DNA of 22,420 nucleotides, taken from assembly GCA_023334545.1 (NCBI GenBank), contig JAADVB010000276.1:1-22420 (forward strand), given 5' to 3'. Below, piece by piece: positions 9,252-17,951 of the stretch; the first letter of the stretch is position 1, and every line of letters begins with the position of its first letter. This DNA is from Salisapilia sapeloensis (Eukaryota; Oomycota; Peronosporomycetes; Peronosporales; Salisapiliaceae). Made by a program: the position numbers and the translations under genes. The notes below the pieces were generated by a model that was not told where the DNA came from, made no database searches, and worked only from the letters and a program-made list of their open reading frames with translations.

Positions 9252-11038
9252 ATGGTAGTTGACGACACGAGCACTGAATCCGATGGATACAGCGAAAGGC
9301 GATCAGGTCCATTCACTGAGTTTGATCCAGAAATCATGCAGAGCACGCCTAGCAATAGCAATGTATTTCAAGCAGCCAATACACAGTCGAATGTGACCAC
9401 CGCAGAGATGGATATTAATCCCGAAAGCCACTCTACTGAGACTACAAACACCCACCCTATAGACTCACTAGGCAGTGAGGCAAATAGTCAAGAGCAAGCC
9501 GAGCCTACAGAAATGACAGAAACGTTAGAACAGCAGCGCCTGCTGCATCGAGGTCTATCCACCCCGATGGACGATGAGACTGCTCTTCGCTATCGTCTCC
9601 TACAGGCACTTCCTCAATTTTCACAGTGGCTGCAAGACGCCGGCAATACGCTTCCATCAACCAACCGAGATTTAGTGCGGACGAGTTCATGGAACTCGAA
9701 CAACGTGACAACGAATACACCCATGCTCTTCCCTCAATCCCAAGACGTGGGAGGAGCGAACGATACAGACACATCTGGAGAGAATGCTCGAGGGTCTGCA
9801 TCAAGGTTACTTGAGTATTTACTCGAGTCAAATGCATCAAATCAACGAACGATTAGGAGGAGACACAGTGAAGACTATGACGTACTAGGTACAAATGAAC
9901 AGACACAACAGGAGGAGCAGGAGAATGATACAGATAGTGACCAGTCAACGTTTGAAGAGCTGCAGGAACTCCTTAGTCGATCCTACAACTCCATTCCTTT
10001 CGTCGCTCTCTTGTTGATCTACTTTATCTACCAGCATTTCGTTGGCATCACTGTATTCGCATTCGGCACGCTCCTTGTCATGCGATTAGATCGGCGTCTT
10101 CGATCTCTTATCGCTCGAAAAGAACGAGCCAAGTCGTCGAGACTGTCTGCCGTAGCGTTTATATCGTTGGTAGGCATCGGAGCATTCCTCGCGTTGGACG
10201 GTGCGACGAATCCGTACGAGCACCTTGTGCAGAAGATTCAGGCTCGATCCGATGCGTCCGATAGTCTGATATGGGAAGTATTGTGGACGATTTTAGTCAG
10301 TGACTTTGTCGTTCGGTTCGCGAGTATGATTTTGAAAGTCGGCATTGCAGCCGTGAAACCAGACAAAATGTGTTGCTTCTGGACGAGACGTGCGTCAGTG
10401 ACGAATGAAGACGATCGGAATATGCCGACACCGACCTTTAGCTCCTTTTATCGACGCAAGGTAATTTATACGGTGAAAGGCTTGTCATATACGATCGTAA
10501 CGTTTTTGTAGAGAAAGTTATTTGGGATTATCGAGCTGTGTTCCATCCTCCTTCGATCTCTACTTGCTAGTATCCCTTGGTGTAGTTACTACCAGCTAGG
10601 CCCATCTACTTTGGTTGCAGACGTCTTTACATTCGGATATCTCTTTGCCAAAGTACGCCCATCTCTTGCGTATGCACTCGACAACCTTCTAATAGCTGCA
10701 TGTAGGGACTCGTGCTAGGTCGTCAAGGACGCCATTTACTATCACTCGTGCGCTCCTTCCTTACGCTGGACTTGGAATATGGTGTTTACGTTTCTCGAGA
10801 AGAAGTAGCCGAAGCAGGGAACCCGGACTGTTCCATTTGCTACGAACCCATGCGTCTACCCGTGAAACTCTCTTGTAACCATCTCTTTTGTGAAGACTGT
10901 GTCCTCGAGTGGTTCGATCGCGAGCGATCCTGTCCGCTCTGTCGATCTGCCATGACCAACGGCGAGAATAGTCGTGAAGCCGACTTTCGTCCACCCTATC
11001 TAGACGGCAGCACTAGTCTCATTCCGCAATTTCTCTAA
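9252..11038 (+). CDS. RNFT-like multi-pass RING-finger membrane protein (probable E3 ubiquitin ligase)
   Basis: Three exons: 9252-10460, 10512-10652 and 10706-11038, giving 560 residues. The introns are 51 and 53 bp, phase 0, and the second has a CTAAT branch-like site. Residues 1-240 are acidic, rich in Ser/Thr/Gln/Asn and probably disordered. Hydrophobic stretches follow at about 248-277, 298-316, 339-367, 404-428 and 434-450. A C3HC4 RING occupies 492-529, with ligands C492, C495, C507, H509, C512, C515, C526 and C529. Five or so membrane segments followed by a C-terminal RING with the ending WFDRERSCPLCR match the RNFT1/RNFT2 family (RING finger and transmembrane), whose animal members act in ER-associated degradation. 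The function here is inferred from that layout. The ATG at 9252 is the first in frame. Retention of intron 1 would stop translation at 10509-10511, before the RING. Confidence 0.9.
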
Positions 11039-11379
11039 TGTTCAATCCAATCCGTTTCGACTCTTGCATCCACATTTCGGTGGTCCAGCCATGTCGTACC
11101 CACTAGCTGTCAACTCATCCGACATGTTCCTCTCCATCTACTTTTCTACCACCACAAGAATAAATCTATCTTGTCTACATTCACATCTCTACCATACCAT
11201 CTAATCACCAGCCTTTCATTGGTACTAGGCACCATGCCCCAAAGAGGATGCTTGAAGCGAGTACACCATCATTGCGTAATCAGCTGGAAGTCTGTATCGA
11301 GCCAATCAAATCCGGTGGTTTGGAATGAGCTTCGTGGACCCTCATTTAACGTAAAGTTCTTCGACGCGTAGCAACACTC
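11039..11379. other. Intergenic spacer between the RING gene and the carrier gene
   Basis: Both flanking genes are on the plus strand. The 341 bp hold the 3' end of the RING gene and the promoter of the carrier gene. The open frame at 11171-11371 lacks an ATG start and shows no recognisable protein features. I see no RNA gene or repeat. Confidence 0.5.
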
Positions 11380-12969
11380 ATGAAGGAAGAGCAGCAGCTA
11401 TCGACGTTTGACGAAGATTGGGAGGAATGGTCGCCCGAGAAGGGATCGTTCGTGCATCACATGATTGCCGGGTCACTCGCAGGTGTCACGGAACACGTCT
11501 CCATCTTCCCCATTGATACCATTAAAGTAGATCGAAACAACGATGTGTGGTGCTAGTGCAATGTACTCATGCGTGATATAGACGCACATGCAGTGCCAGC
11601 AGTGCGATGCCAATGGCGAGCGCGTCATCATGTCTGCGTCCCAAACAGCGCGCAAATTGGTCGCTGAAGAAGGCTCCATGCGCCTCTTTCGAGGTACGAG
11701 CGTTGCAACCGACATGATAGACTTGCAAACTAACTATATGCATTGCAAAAGGTGTAAGCACCATGCTCGGGGCGAGTTTGCCAGCACATGCCATGTACTT
11801 TAGCATGTTCGAAGCGACGAAAAAGTTGCTCGGAGCTGATAGTCCAGACGTTACGCCTGTTGCATCAGGTAGGACATGTCCACTATCTCTAGCAATTAGC
11901 GTACTAAATTCATGCCTACAGGACTGACGGGAGTGACGGCAACGATTTGCCATGATTCCATCATGACGCCCATGGATGTACTTCGTCTCACAAGATTCAC
12001 TTCATAAGCTAGTCACTCATACTGTCGTTAGGTCGTCAAGCAACGTCTGCAGCTGGGATACTACTCTGGTGTCAGCAACTGCATCAAAAGGGTATGTTTT
12101 ATCCTATCTACTACTTAACATCCTTCTGACAGACTTGTAGATTTTAAACGAAGAGGGATTCCGTGCGCTCTACATTAGCTACCCTACCACACTCCTCATG
12201 AACCTCCCCTTCAAGTACACCTTCCATACCGACAGTACCAAACAATGTATTCATCTTGTTATCCTAGTGTCATCATGGTTTCTGCCAACGAAACGTTCAA
12301 GAAAATTCTCAATCCCAGCGGAGAGATGAACGTCACGGCCTACATGACTGCTGGTGCTGCTTCTGGAGCCATCGTACGTCGGCATGCACCCTTGGATCAT
12401 CTACATGTAGACTAACGATGCTGTTCTAGGCTGGTGTATTAACCAACCCATTGGATGTCGCCAAGACGCGACTGCAGACGCAGATGATGATGGTCGGAGA
12501 AGATATGGCCACTGCTGCCTCGGTACGCTCCACGGCATCTTTCGCTAATTCGACGCTTCAGGTTCCTTTTCTTACTAACTTCTTTCTTTTGTGTCATCTC
12601 GATTAACGAGTACAGTGCGATACTGCCCATTGCCCACAGCTCCAAGCCGCTCGAGGCGTCTCGCTTGACATTCCAGCATCCTGTCCAGCCAACCAATCTG
12701 TATCGAGTGTACGCTTCTTCTATTTTGTACATCTACTCGTCATCATACTTAATGTCCCTTAGACTCTGGAAGGACATGCGCCCAAGCTACGGACACAATA
12801 TCGTGGCCTCGTGGATGCGCTCGGCCAGATTTATGCACAAGAAGGGTTGAAAGGATTCTTCCGAGGGGCATATCCTCGGCTCTTAGTGAACGCGCCATCC
12901 GTGGCTGTTTCCTGGACAACGTTTGAAGTGCTCAAGAAAGTCCTTGATGAGATGGCTGGTGGCCACTGA
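11380..12969 (+). CDS. Mitochondrial carrier, mitoferrin-like (SLC25A28/37, MRS3/4 type)
   Basis: Ten exons reconstruct to 367 residues without a stop: 11380-11526, 11582-11693, 11752-11868, 11922-11977, 12032-12091, 12141-12214, 12268-12373, 12430-12561, 12616-12708 and 12763-12969. The nine introns are 49-58 bp, all GT..AG. Three carrier repeats are marked by P-x-[DE]-x-x-[KR] motifs: PIDTIK (44-49), PMDVVK (142-147) and PLDVAK (231-236). Several stretches match mitoferrins, the inner-membrane importers of iron for Fe-S cluster and haem synthesis: AGSLAGVTEH, GASLPAHAMYFSMFE, DVVKQRLQLGYYSG and LLMNLPF. Residues about 243-300 form an unusually long, poorly conserved loop in the third repeat, encoded largely by exons 8-9; part of it could be mis-spliced by me. 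A general SLC25 carrier of another substrate is possible but less likely. Confidence 0.87.
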
Positions 12970-13180
12970 GTCTTTACGATACAAGGCGTTGATTTAAAGT
13001 TCCAACGACAAACGAGTTGTTCGATGAACGTCCTTCAATCGAACGGAGGAAAGTCGCTATAGAAGGCAAAGTGGTGTCGAAAAACGTGATTTGATTAGGT
13101 TACAAGATATTTTTAGCTTTGCCGTAACTCTTTGTTGTTCCAATCTATCGACCTACGTTTGCTTGTCAAAGACGGTTAAA

Positions 13181-15097
13181 ATGGAATCTACGGTTGCTGT
13201 ACAGCCTTCCGACAGTGCCATTCATCTCGAAGCGATGTCCAAGTCGAACACGCAGGATCGACATATTACGTTCGATGCATCAGTTGCAACTAGTAACTTG
13301 ACAAAGTTGGATTCAGGAACTTACCATCAAACTCGCTACAACTTTTCCCAGATAGCAACGAAAGATAGCGAGCTACCAATGTCCAGTGACGTGCCGAGAG
13401 AAGCAGAATCTACCACGGTAGAGCATTCTGGTTTGCCAAGTTCCCAAATGTATGATGAAACAAAAGAGTCGGCTTCACTGTCCGATGATCTCGTACGTGC
13501 ATCAACTCAGTTTGTTCAGCTGCAACGAGACGTTCGGCAAAGTCTCCGGCAGGTATGGACAACTGTACAGCGGTTGCATATGCAGCGAGATGTATCTGAA
13601 AACGGCGTTAAAGTGCTGCACTCGGAGCTCTCGAATATACTAAGAAGCTTGTCTGCCGAGCAAGCCTACGCGGAGTCGAATGGAAAGAGTGGAAGCTTGA
13701 GGCTATTGGAGGCTCGACAAGATAGCCGTGCACCTTCCGTTGACGTTGTATTTGGAGGCAAGTCGTGGCTTGGACAACGTATTCTATGCAGTATCAGCGA
13801 GGAAAATTGTATGCTCGACATGACACTCATACCATCAAAAGGTGAAGATAGTGATGGTGATGGAAGGTCAAGTGTTTCTAGTCTATCGAATGCCCAAAGT
13901 GGGTTCTCTGCTTCACTATCATGGCTACTTGGGGATGCTTTTAGCGGTATTGTCGACAAAGCTGCGTCACACTCGATCAGTTTAGAAGGGTGCACTATCA
14001 CAAGGCAATCACCACAACGTTTAGCACGAGCTCAAAGTAGTTTCCACGAAAGCTTTCATATACTCTTCCCTAATATTGGGAACGTTCCAGTTCAAACACT
14101 GGATGAATGCTCCAAATGGCTGACGTTTAGAGTCTACAAGGCTGAAGATGTGGCTAAAGAAACAGAAGAATGGATGGATGCCTTAAAGAAAGTTAGCATG
14201 TCGGAGGTATGGACACTTCGACATGCCATTGATGGATCAATGCAAATAGATCAATATGCGACTGCAGTGAAGACTCATCTTCCAATTGAAATGTCCATTG
14301 CTTGGCTTCAAAACCATGAAGCTCGCAGAGAACGCAATAATTATCAGAGCTTTAGACAGGTCCAGAGACCTAAGCGCCGCAGGAGTCTGAGCGTTGCGCA
14401 AATAATGAAAGATCTGGATCGAGACAAGCTATCTATAGACGGAACTATAATTCATGGAAAAAGCAGTAGACCGCAGCTGCATCAAACACGCTCGACTGAC
14501 TCGCAAATACTTACAAAGGCTATCCAATGCTTACTACAAAGATTGCTATCATTCTACAATCAGGTTCAATCCGTCTCCACGAAGAATGACGATACAGGAA
14601 ATACAATAGGCTTATATGAACCAGATCTCGAGTCAAGAGGGTTTGCTTTTGCTGAACGAGTGTTAAGAAGTAGCTCAAGAACAGAGACCGGTGGGGATAT
14701 CTATGACGCAATTGCGTTATGTTGTTCGCACAAAGATGTGATGTTGTGCCCCGAGTCACACAAAACCGATCCGGTGAATCTTCGCATAATAACAAACTAC
14801 GAGAAGGGCTCATTTGAAGTAGAAACACAGGCTTCGATGCAGTTTAAACTTGTTTATACAGAACCTCTTCGTTCTCCAAGTGCAAGTTTTATGGCAAATA
14901 TGGACACGCTATCGGAAGCGTCCAGTATAGGTAACATGTCGTATCTGGAAGATTCGAGTGAAAATAGCAACAGTGATTATTGTCCTGACCCGCAAGTCTG
15001 TGCAATTGTAAAAGGAAGCCTTACCCGTCGCTTTACATTTGGAAAAGTAAATGCTCCAGGAACAATTAGAGTATCATACGTAGCCGATGATGAATGA
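13181..15097 (+). CDS. Unrecognised 638-residue protein with a coiled-coil-like segment and possible PH-like domain
   Basis: A single long exon. The open frame extends upstream to 13091 but without an ATG, so I chose the ATG at 13181 (MESTVAVQ). Residues 1-100 are Ser/Thr-rich and probably disordered. Residues about 102-160 are helical and amphipathic, possibly a coiled coil. Residues about 265-340 resemble the end of a pleckstrin-homology domain: a beta-like stretch, then WLTFRVYKAEDVAKE and EEWMDALKKV, which fits the final tryptophan helix. A basic patch RPKRRRSLS (396-404) could be a nuclear signal or phosphosite. The C-terminal part (about 470-638) contains conserved-looking segments such as GGDIYDAIALCC and ends in VSYVADDE. 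No enzyme motif, signal peptide or membrane segment is visible. A lipid- or membrane-associated scaffold is only a guess. It is convergent with the next gene, whose stop lies 47 bp away. Confidence 0.85.
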   Translation: MESTVAVQPSDSAIHLEAMSKSNTQDRHITFDASVATSNLTKLDSGTYHQTRYNFSQIATKDSELPMSSDVPREAESTTVEHSGLPSSQMYDETKESASLSDDLVRASTQFVQLQRDVRQSLRQVWTTVQRLHMQRDVSENGVKVLHSELSNILRSLSAEQAYAESNGKSGSLRLLEARQDSRAPSVDVVFGGKSWLGQRILCSISEENCMLDMTLIPSKGEDSDGDGRSSVSSLSNAQSGFSASLSWLLGDAFSGIVDKAASHSISLEGCTITRQSPQRLARAQSSFHESFHILFPNIGNVPVQTLDECSKWLTFRVYKAEDVAKETEEWMDALKKVSMSEVWTLRHAIDGSMQIDQYATAVKTHLPIEMSIAWLQNHEARRERNNYQSFRQVQRPKRRRSLSVAQIMKDLDRDKLSIDGTIIHGKSSRPQLHQTRSTDSQILTKAIQCLLQRLLSFYNQVQSVSTKNDDTGNTIGLYEPDLESRGFAFAERVLRSSSRTETGGDIYDAIALCCSHKDVMLCPESHKTDPVNLRIITNYEKGSFEVETQASMQFKLVYTEPLRSPSASFMANMDTLSEASSIGNMSYLEDSSENSNSDYCPDPQVCAIVKGSLTRRFTFGKVNAPGTIRVSYVADDE

Positions 15098-15144
15098 AAG
15101 AACGAAGGATGCAAGTCTTTGCGCTTTACATAATTAATTTTTGT

Positions 15145-15792
15145 TCATTGCTGTTGTATATTAATGCTACCTGAAGACTTGTTCGATAGAAATTCACTAA
15201 TAGTAGTTTGCTCGGTTTCTGGTAAGCTAACGACGTACGTGGCGGATGCGTCGCTAAAGTCCTGCTCAAGTATTTCACCTTGGAACTTAGCACATGCCTG
15301 TTCGATAACATTTATATACTCAAACGGCGTATCCAGCTTCATTTGGACCGTCGGAAGAAGTTCCACGATCTCAGACGCAGCAATTGCTTCCTGAGCAGCC
15401 GATCCATACGCTCGAATGAGTCCACCTTTGCCCAGTTCGACACCACCAAAAATCCTTGTTACAACGATGCAAACATCCGACAGCTCCGCGCGCTGTAACA
15501 CATTCAAAATAGGTTTTCCAGCAGTTCCGTGTGGTTCGCCATCATCTGAACATATTTCACGCCCATCCTGGGTCGTATACGCAAAACAATGATGATTCGC
15601 TTGCGGGAATTTCGCTCTCCTATCATCCAACAGCTCTTTCACTTGACCTTGAGCGCCTGCTTCACTTTCTTGCTGGGACACATTAACAAGAGGGTAGACA
15701 GCCGCAATGAAGCGCGAGCCTTTCCGTTTCTCGATTTCATGCTCGACAAATTGCCTTACGGTGTGTATCAGTCGCCGCTGAGTCATCCTCAT
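15145..15792 (-). CDS. IMPACT/YigZ family protein (UPF0029)
   Basis: 215 residues from the ATG at 15792. The UPF0029/IMPACT domain starts with KGSRFIAAVYPL and carries the family signature: SDDGEPHGTAGKPILNVL, then VVTRIFGGVELGKGGLIRAY. A second, C-terminal domain (TPFEYINVIEQACAKFQGEI onward) matches the alpha/beta module that follows the signature domain in bacterial YigZ. An N-terminal RWD domain, present in animal IMPACT, is absent, so this is the short form. Animal and yeast IMPACT/YIH1 restrain the kinase GCN2; the role of the short form is unclear. The frame stays open upstream to about 15978 but only with TTG codons. An alternative first exon, ATG at 15881 and a 53-bp intron at 15788-15840, is possible but has a poor acceptor. 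The gene diverges from aminoacylase. Confidence 0.9.
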   Translation of the reverse strand: MRMTQRRLIHTVRQFVEHEIEKRKGSRFIAAVYPLVNVSQQESEAGAQGQVKELLDDRRAKFPQANHHCFAYTTQDGREICSDDGEPHGTAGKPILNVLQRAELSDVCIVVTRIFGGVELGKGGLIRAYGSAAQEAIAASEIVELLPTVQMKLDTPFEYINVIEQACAKFQGEILEQDFSDASATYVVSLPETEQTTISEFLSNKSSGSINIQQQ

Positions 15793-15879
15793 ATTTTGTT
15801 GTTCGAATTCGTTGTACTGAGACGGATCCACGTCCCTTACACATCTTCCGCTCCATAATAGCCGAAGAAATAAATTATC
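15793..15879. promoter_or_regulatory. Compact bidirectional promoter region
   Basis: Only 87 bp separate the chosen ATG codons of the IMPACT-family gene (leftward) and aminoacylase-1 (rightward). The two genes must share promoter DNA, or their transcripts must start inside each other's leader. I recognise no core-promoter motif in it. Confidence 0.45.
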
Positions 15880-17543
15880 ATGACAAGGAAGGAGCCTATT
15901 GAACGCTTTTTGGAATTTCTGAGTATTCGTACTGTCAGTGGAGAAGGCCCCGAAGGCAGTTACCAACAAGTGCGTTCTCTATGCTTTCTTAATTTGACAA
16001 GTCTTTTAAAAGAATGAAATTGATTGACAATATTGATACGTTCTGTGCTTGATAGTGTGTGGAGTGGCTTCGTGACTACCTTGCTGAAGGTATGGATTGA
16101 TTGCTGTACTAATGACGTCCCTTCAGTCGTTTTACTTGATTGATTGTGTATGTTACCGATTCAAACTCTAATTTTCCATTTAATTTGCAGACGGGTTGAC
16201 GTCCGAGATCCTTTATCCTGTGGAAAAGAAGCCCATCCTTCTGGTATGTTGCTTCACACAAATATTTTTTAGTAACGAATGCCTGAAAATGATCTTGTAG
16301 TCGACGTGGAAGGGAGAAGACTCCTCTCTCCCGGGCATCCTCCTGAACTCTCACTACGATGTCGTCCCTGCTATACCAGAGCACTGGGATAATGAGCCAT
16401 TCAAAGTAAGCTTCCTTTGCACAACTTGGTGACAAAACGCAACTGACATCCATCCTAGGCCAAAGTTCTAGATGATGGTTTCATCCACGGTCGTGGCACG
16501 CAAGATATGAAATGCGTCTGCATCCAATACGTTGAGGCAGTGCATGAACTCAAGCAACGCGGCTTTGTGCCCAAACGTGACATCCACTTGCTCTTTGTCC
16601 CCGATGAAGAGATTGGAGGGGTTGAAGGGATGAATGAGTTCGTCAAGACCGAAGCATTTCAGAAGCTTCAGCCAATTGCCTTTGCTTTCGACGAAGGATT
16701 AGCCAATCCGAATGACGCTTACACAGTCTTCTACGGCGAACGTGCTCCTTGGTGGATCTATGTGAAAGCTGAGGGAGCAACTGGCCACGGCAGCCGCTTC
16801 ATCAAAGGCATGGCAACGGAAAAAATCGTCAATATTTGCAACAAGGTATATACTGCCTTCCTAGAGCCGAATAGAGTAGTGTGTAAGATCATGTTTCTGT
16901 AGGCATTGGCGTTCCGAGAGGAACAGGAAAAGTTGCTGACAGCTGATGTCGGTTGCAAGCATGGCGACATGAAGAAAAAGAAACTTGGTGACGTTACCAC
17001 CATCAACTTAACTGTGATGCAGAGTGGTGTGACATCGAATGGAGGTAAGACCTATGCGATGAACGTCATCCCGACACAAGCCATGGCTGGTTTCGACGTC
17101 CGCATCCCTCCTTCCACGAATCTCGACGATTTTAAGGTTTTTCACATAAACCCCACATATCTGGTACTCTTTTCTAAACGATCGAATAGAATTTGCTGGA
17201 CCAATGGTGCGCCGAGGAAGAAGGTGTATCGTGGGAGTACGCACCCCAGACGGTGGCGATGGACAAGCACTATCTCACGTCGTTGGATGAAAGCAACGTC
17301 TTTTGGACGTTGTTTGAAAAGTCTTGCCAGAAACTAGGCAAACCTATTGAAAAGGAAGTATTCCCTGCATCCACCGATAGCCGTTATCTTCGTCAGCTTC
17401 AAGTCCCGGCCATTGGATTCTCCCCCATGGACAACACGGAGATCTTGTTGCATGAACATAATGAACGCTTGCACAAGGACATTTTCCTTCGCGGACTCCA
17501 AGCCTACGTGACGATCTTTGAAGACATGTTCTCCCACGCATAA
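15880..17543 (+). CDS. ACY1: Aminoacylase-1 (N-acyl-L-amino-acid amidohydrolase, M20A)
   Basis: Seven exons give 418 residues: 15880-15969, 16056-16089, 16191-16243, 16301-16405, 16459-16845, 16903-17136 and 17190-17543. The introns are 86, 101, 57, 53, 57 and 53 bp. Human ACY1 has 408 residues, so this is full length. It is a cytosolic zinc enzyme that removes acyl groups from N-acyl amino acids during amino-acid salvage. Metal and catalytic residues visible by family alignment are H77 and D79 (NSHYDVVP), D110 (GRGTQDMKCV), the E144-E145 pair (VPDEEIGG), E173 (FDEG) and H389 (LLHEHNERLH). The dimerisation-domain His is H204 (ATGHGSRF). All expected ligands are present, so it should be active. 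The start MTRKEPIERFLEFLSIRTVS aligns with the usual N-terminus. Confidence 0.95.
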
Positions 17544-17951
17544 GTGTTTGTCACGCCTTCAACCCACAGACAACGTAGCACAGTCCAAAACGTTAATGAA
17601 CATGACTCCGTTGATTGTTGCCAATTCATTCTTTTGAAGCTTCACTTCAACTTTCCTCCTATACAATTTTCGATATAAGGAGATCGTAAACAGACACGTT
17701 CGATACTACTGAACAGAAGTACATGTCAAATGCAGTACGGACGCGATTCTGGATCGTGCTTTTCATATTCCACGGACGGAATAACACATTTCTCACAGGA
17801 ACCTCGAAAAATTACGTATAGAGAACGCTTGAGAGCGACCGGTATTTACTGAAAGCGACGAGTAGACGCTACGTTGTTACTTGGTAGAAACTTTCTTGAT
17901 TGAGTGTACGATAAAGCCTACAAGCTGGCATGCACAATAGCTTCCTTTAGT
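17544..17951. other. Intergenic spacer with promoter of the pseudoprotease gene
   Basis: 408 bp between two plus-strand genes. The frame of the next gene is open from 17904, but with a GTG and no ATG until 17952. No RNA gene or repeat is seen. Confidence 0.5.

Noticed and set aside
9505-9840. 111-codon minus-strand frame opposite the RNFT gene
   Set aside because: It lies entirely antisense to a confidently identified gene and has no protein features of its own.
13091-13180. Upstream 30-residue extension of the 638-residue protein, hydrophobic enough to look like a signal peptide
   Set aside because: It would start at a TTG, not an ATG. The ATG at 13181 has an AAA just before it, a favourable eukaryotic context.
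15793-15969. N-terminal extension of the IMPACT-family protein to 274 residues
   Set aside because: The extended frame begins with TTG codons and has no ATG, and it overlaps the first exon of aminoacylase on the other strand. The conserved domain is complete without it.
17904-17951. Upstream GTG start for the pseudoprotease
   Set aside because: A non-ATG start is unlikely in a nuclear gene. The ATG at 17952 places the hydrophobic segment near the N-terminus, as expected for a secreted or membrane protein.
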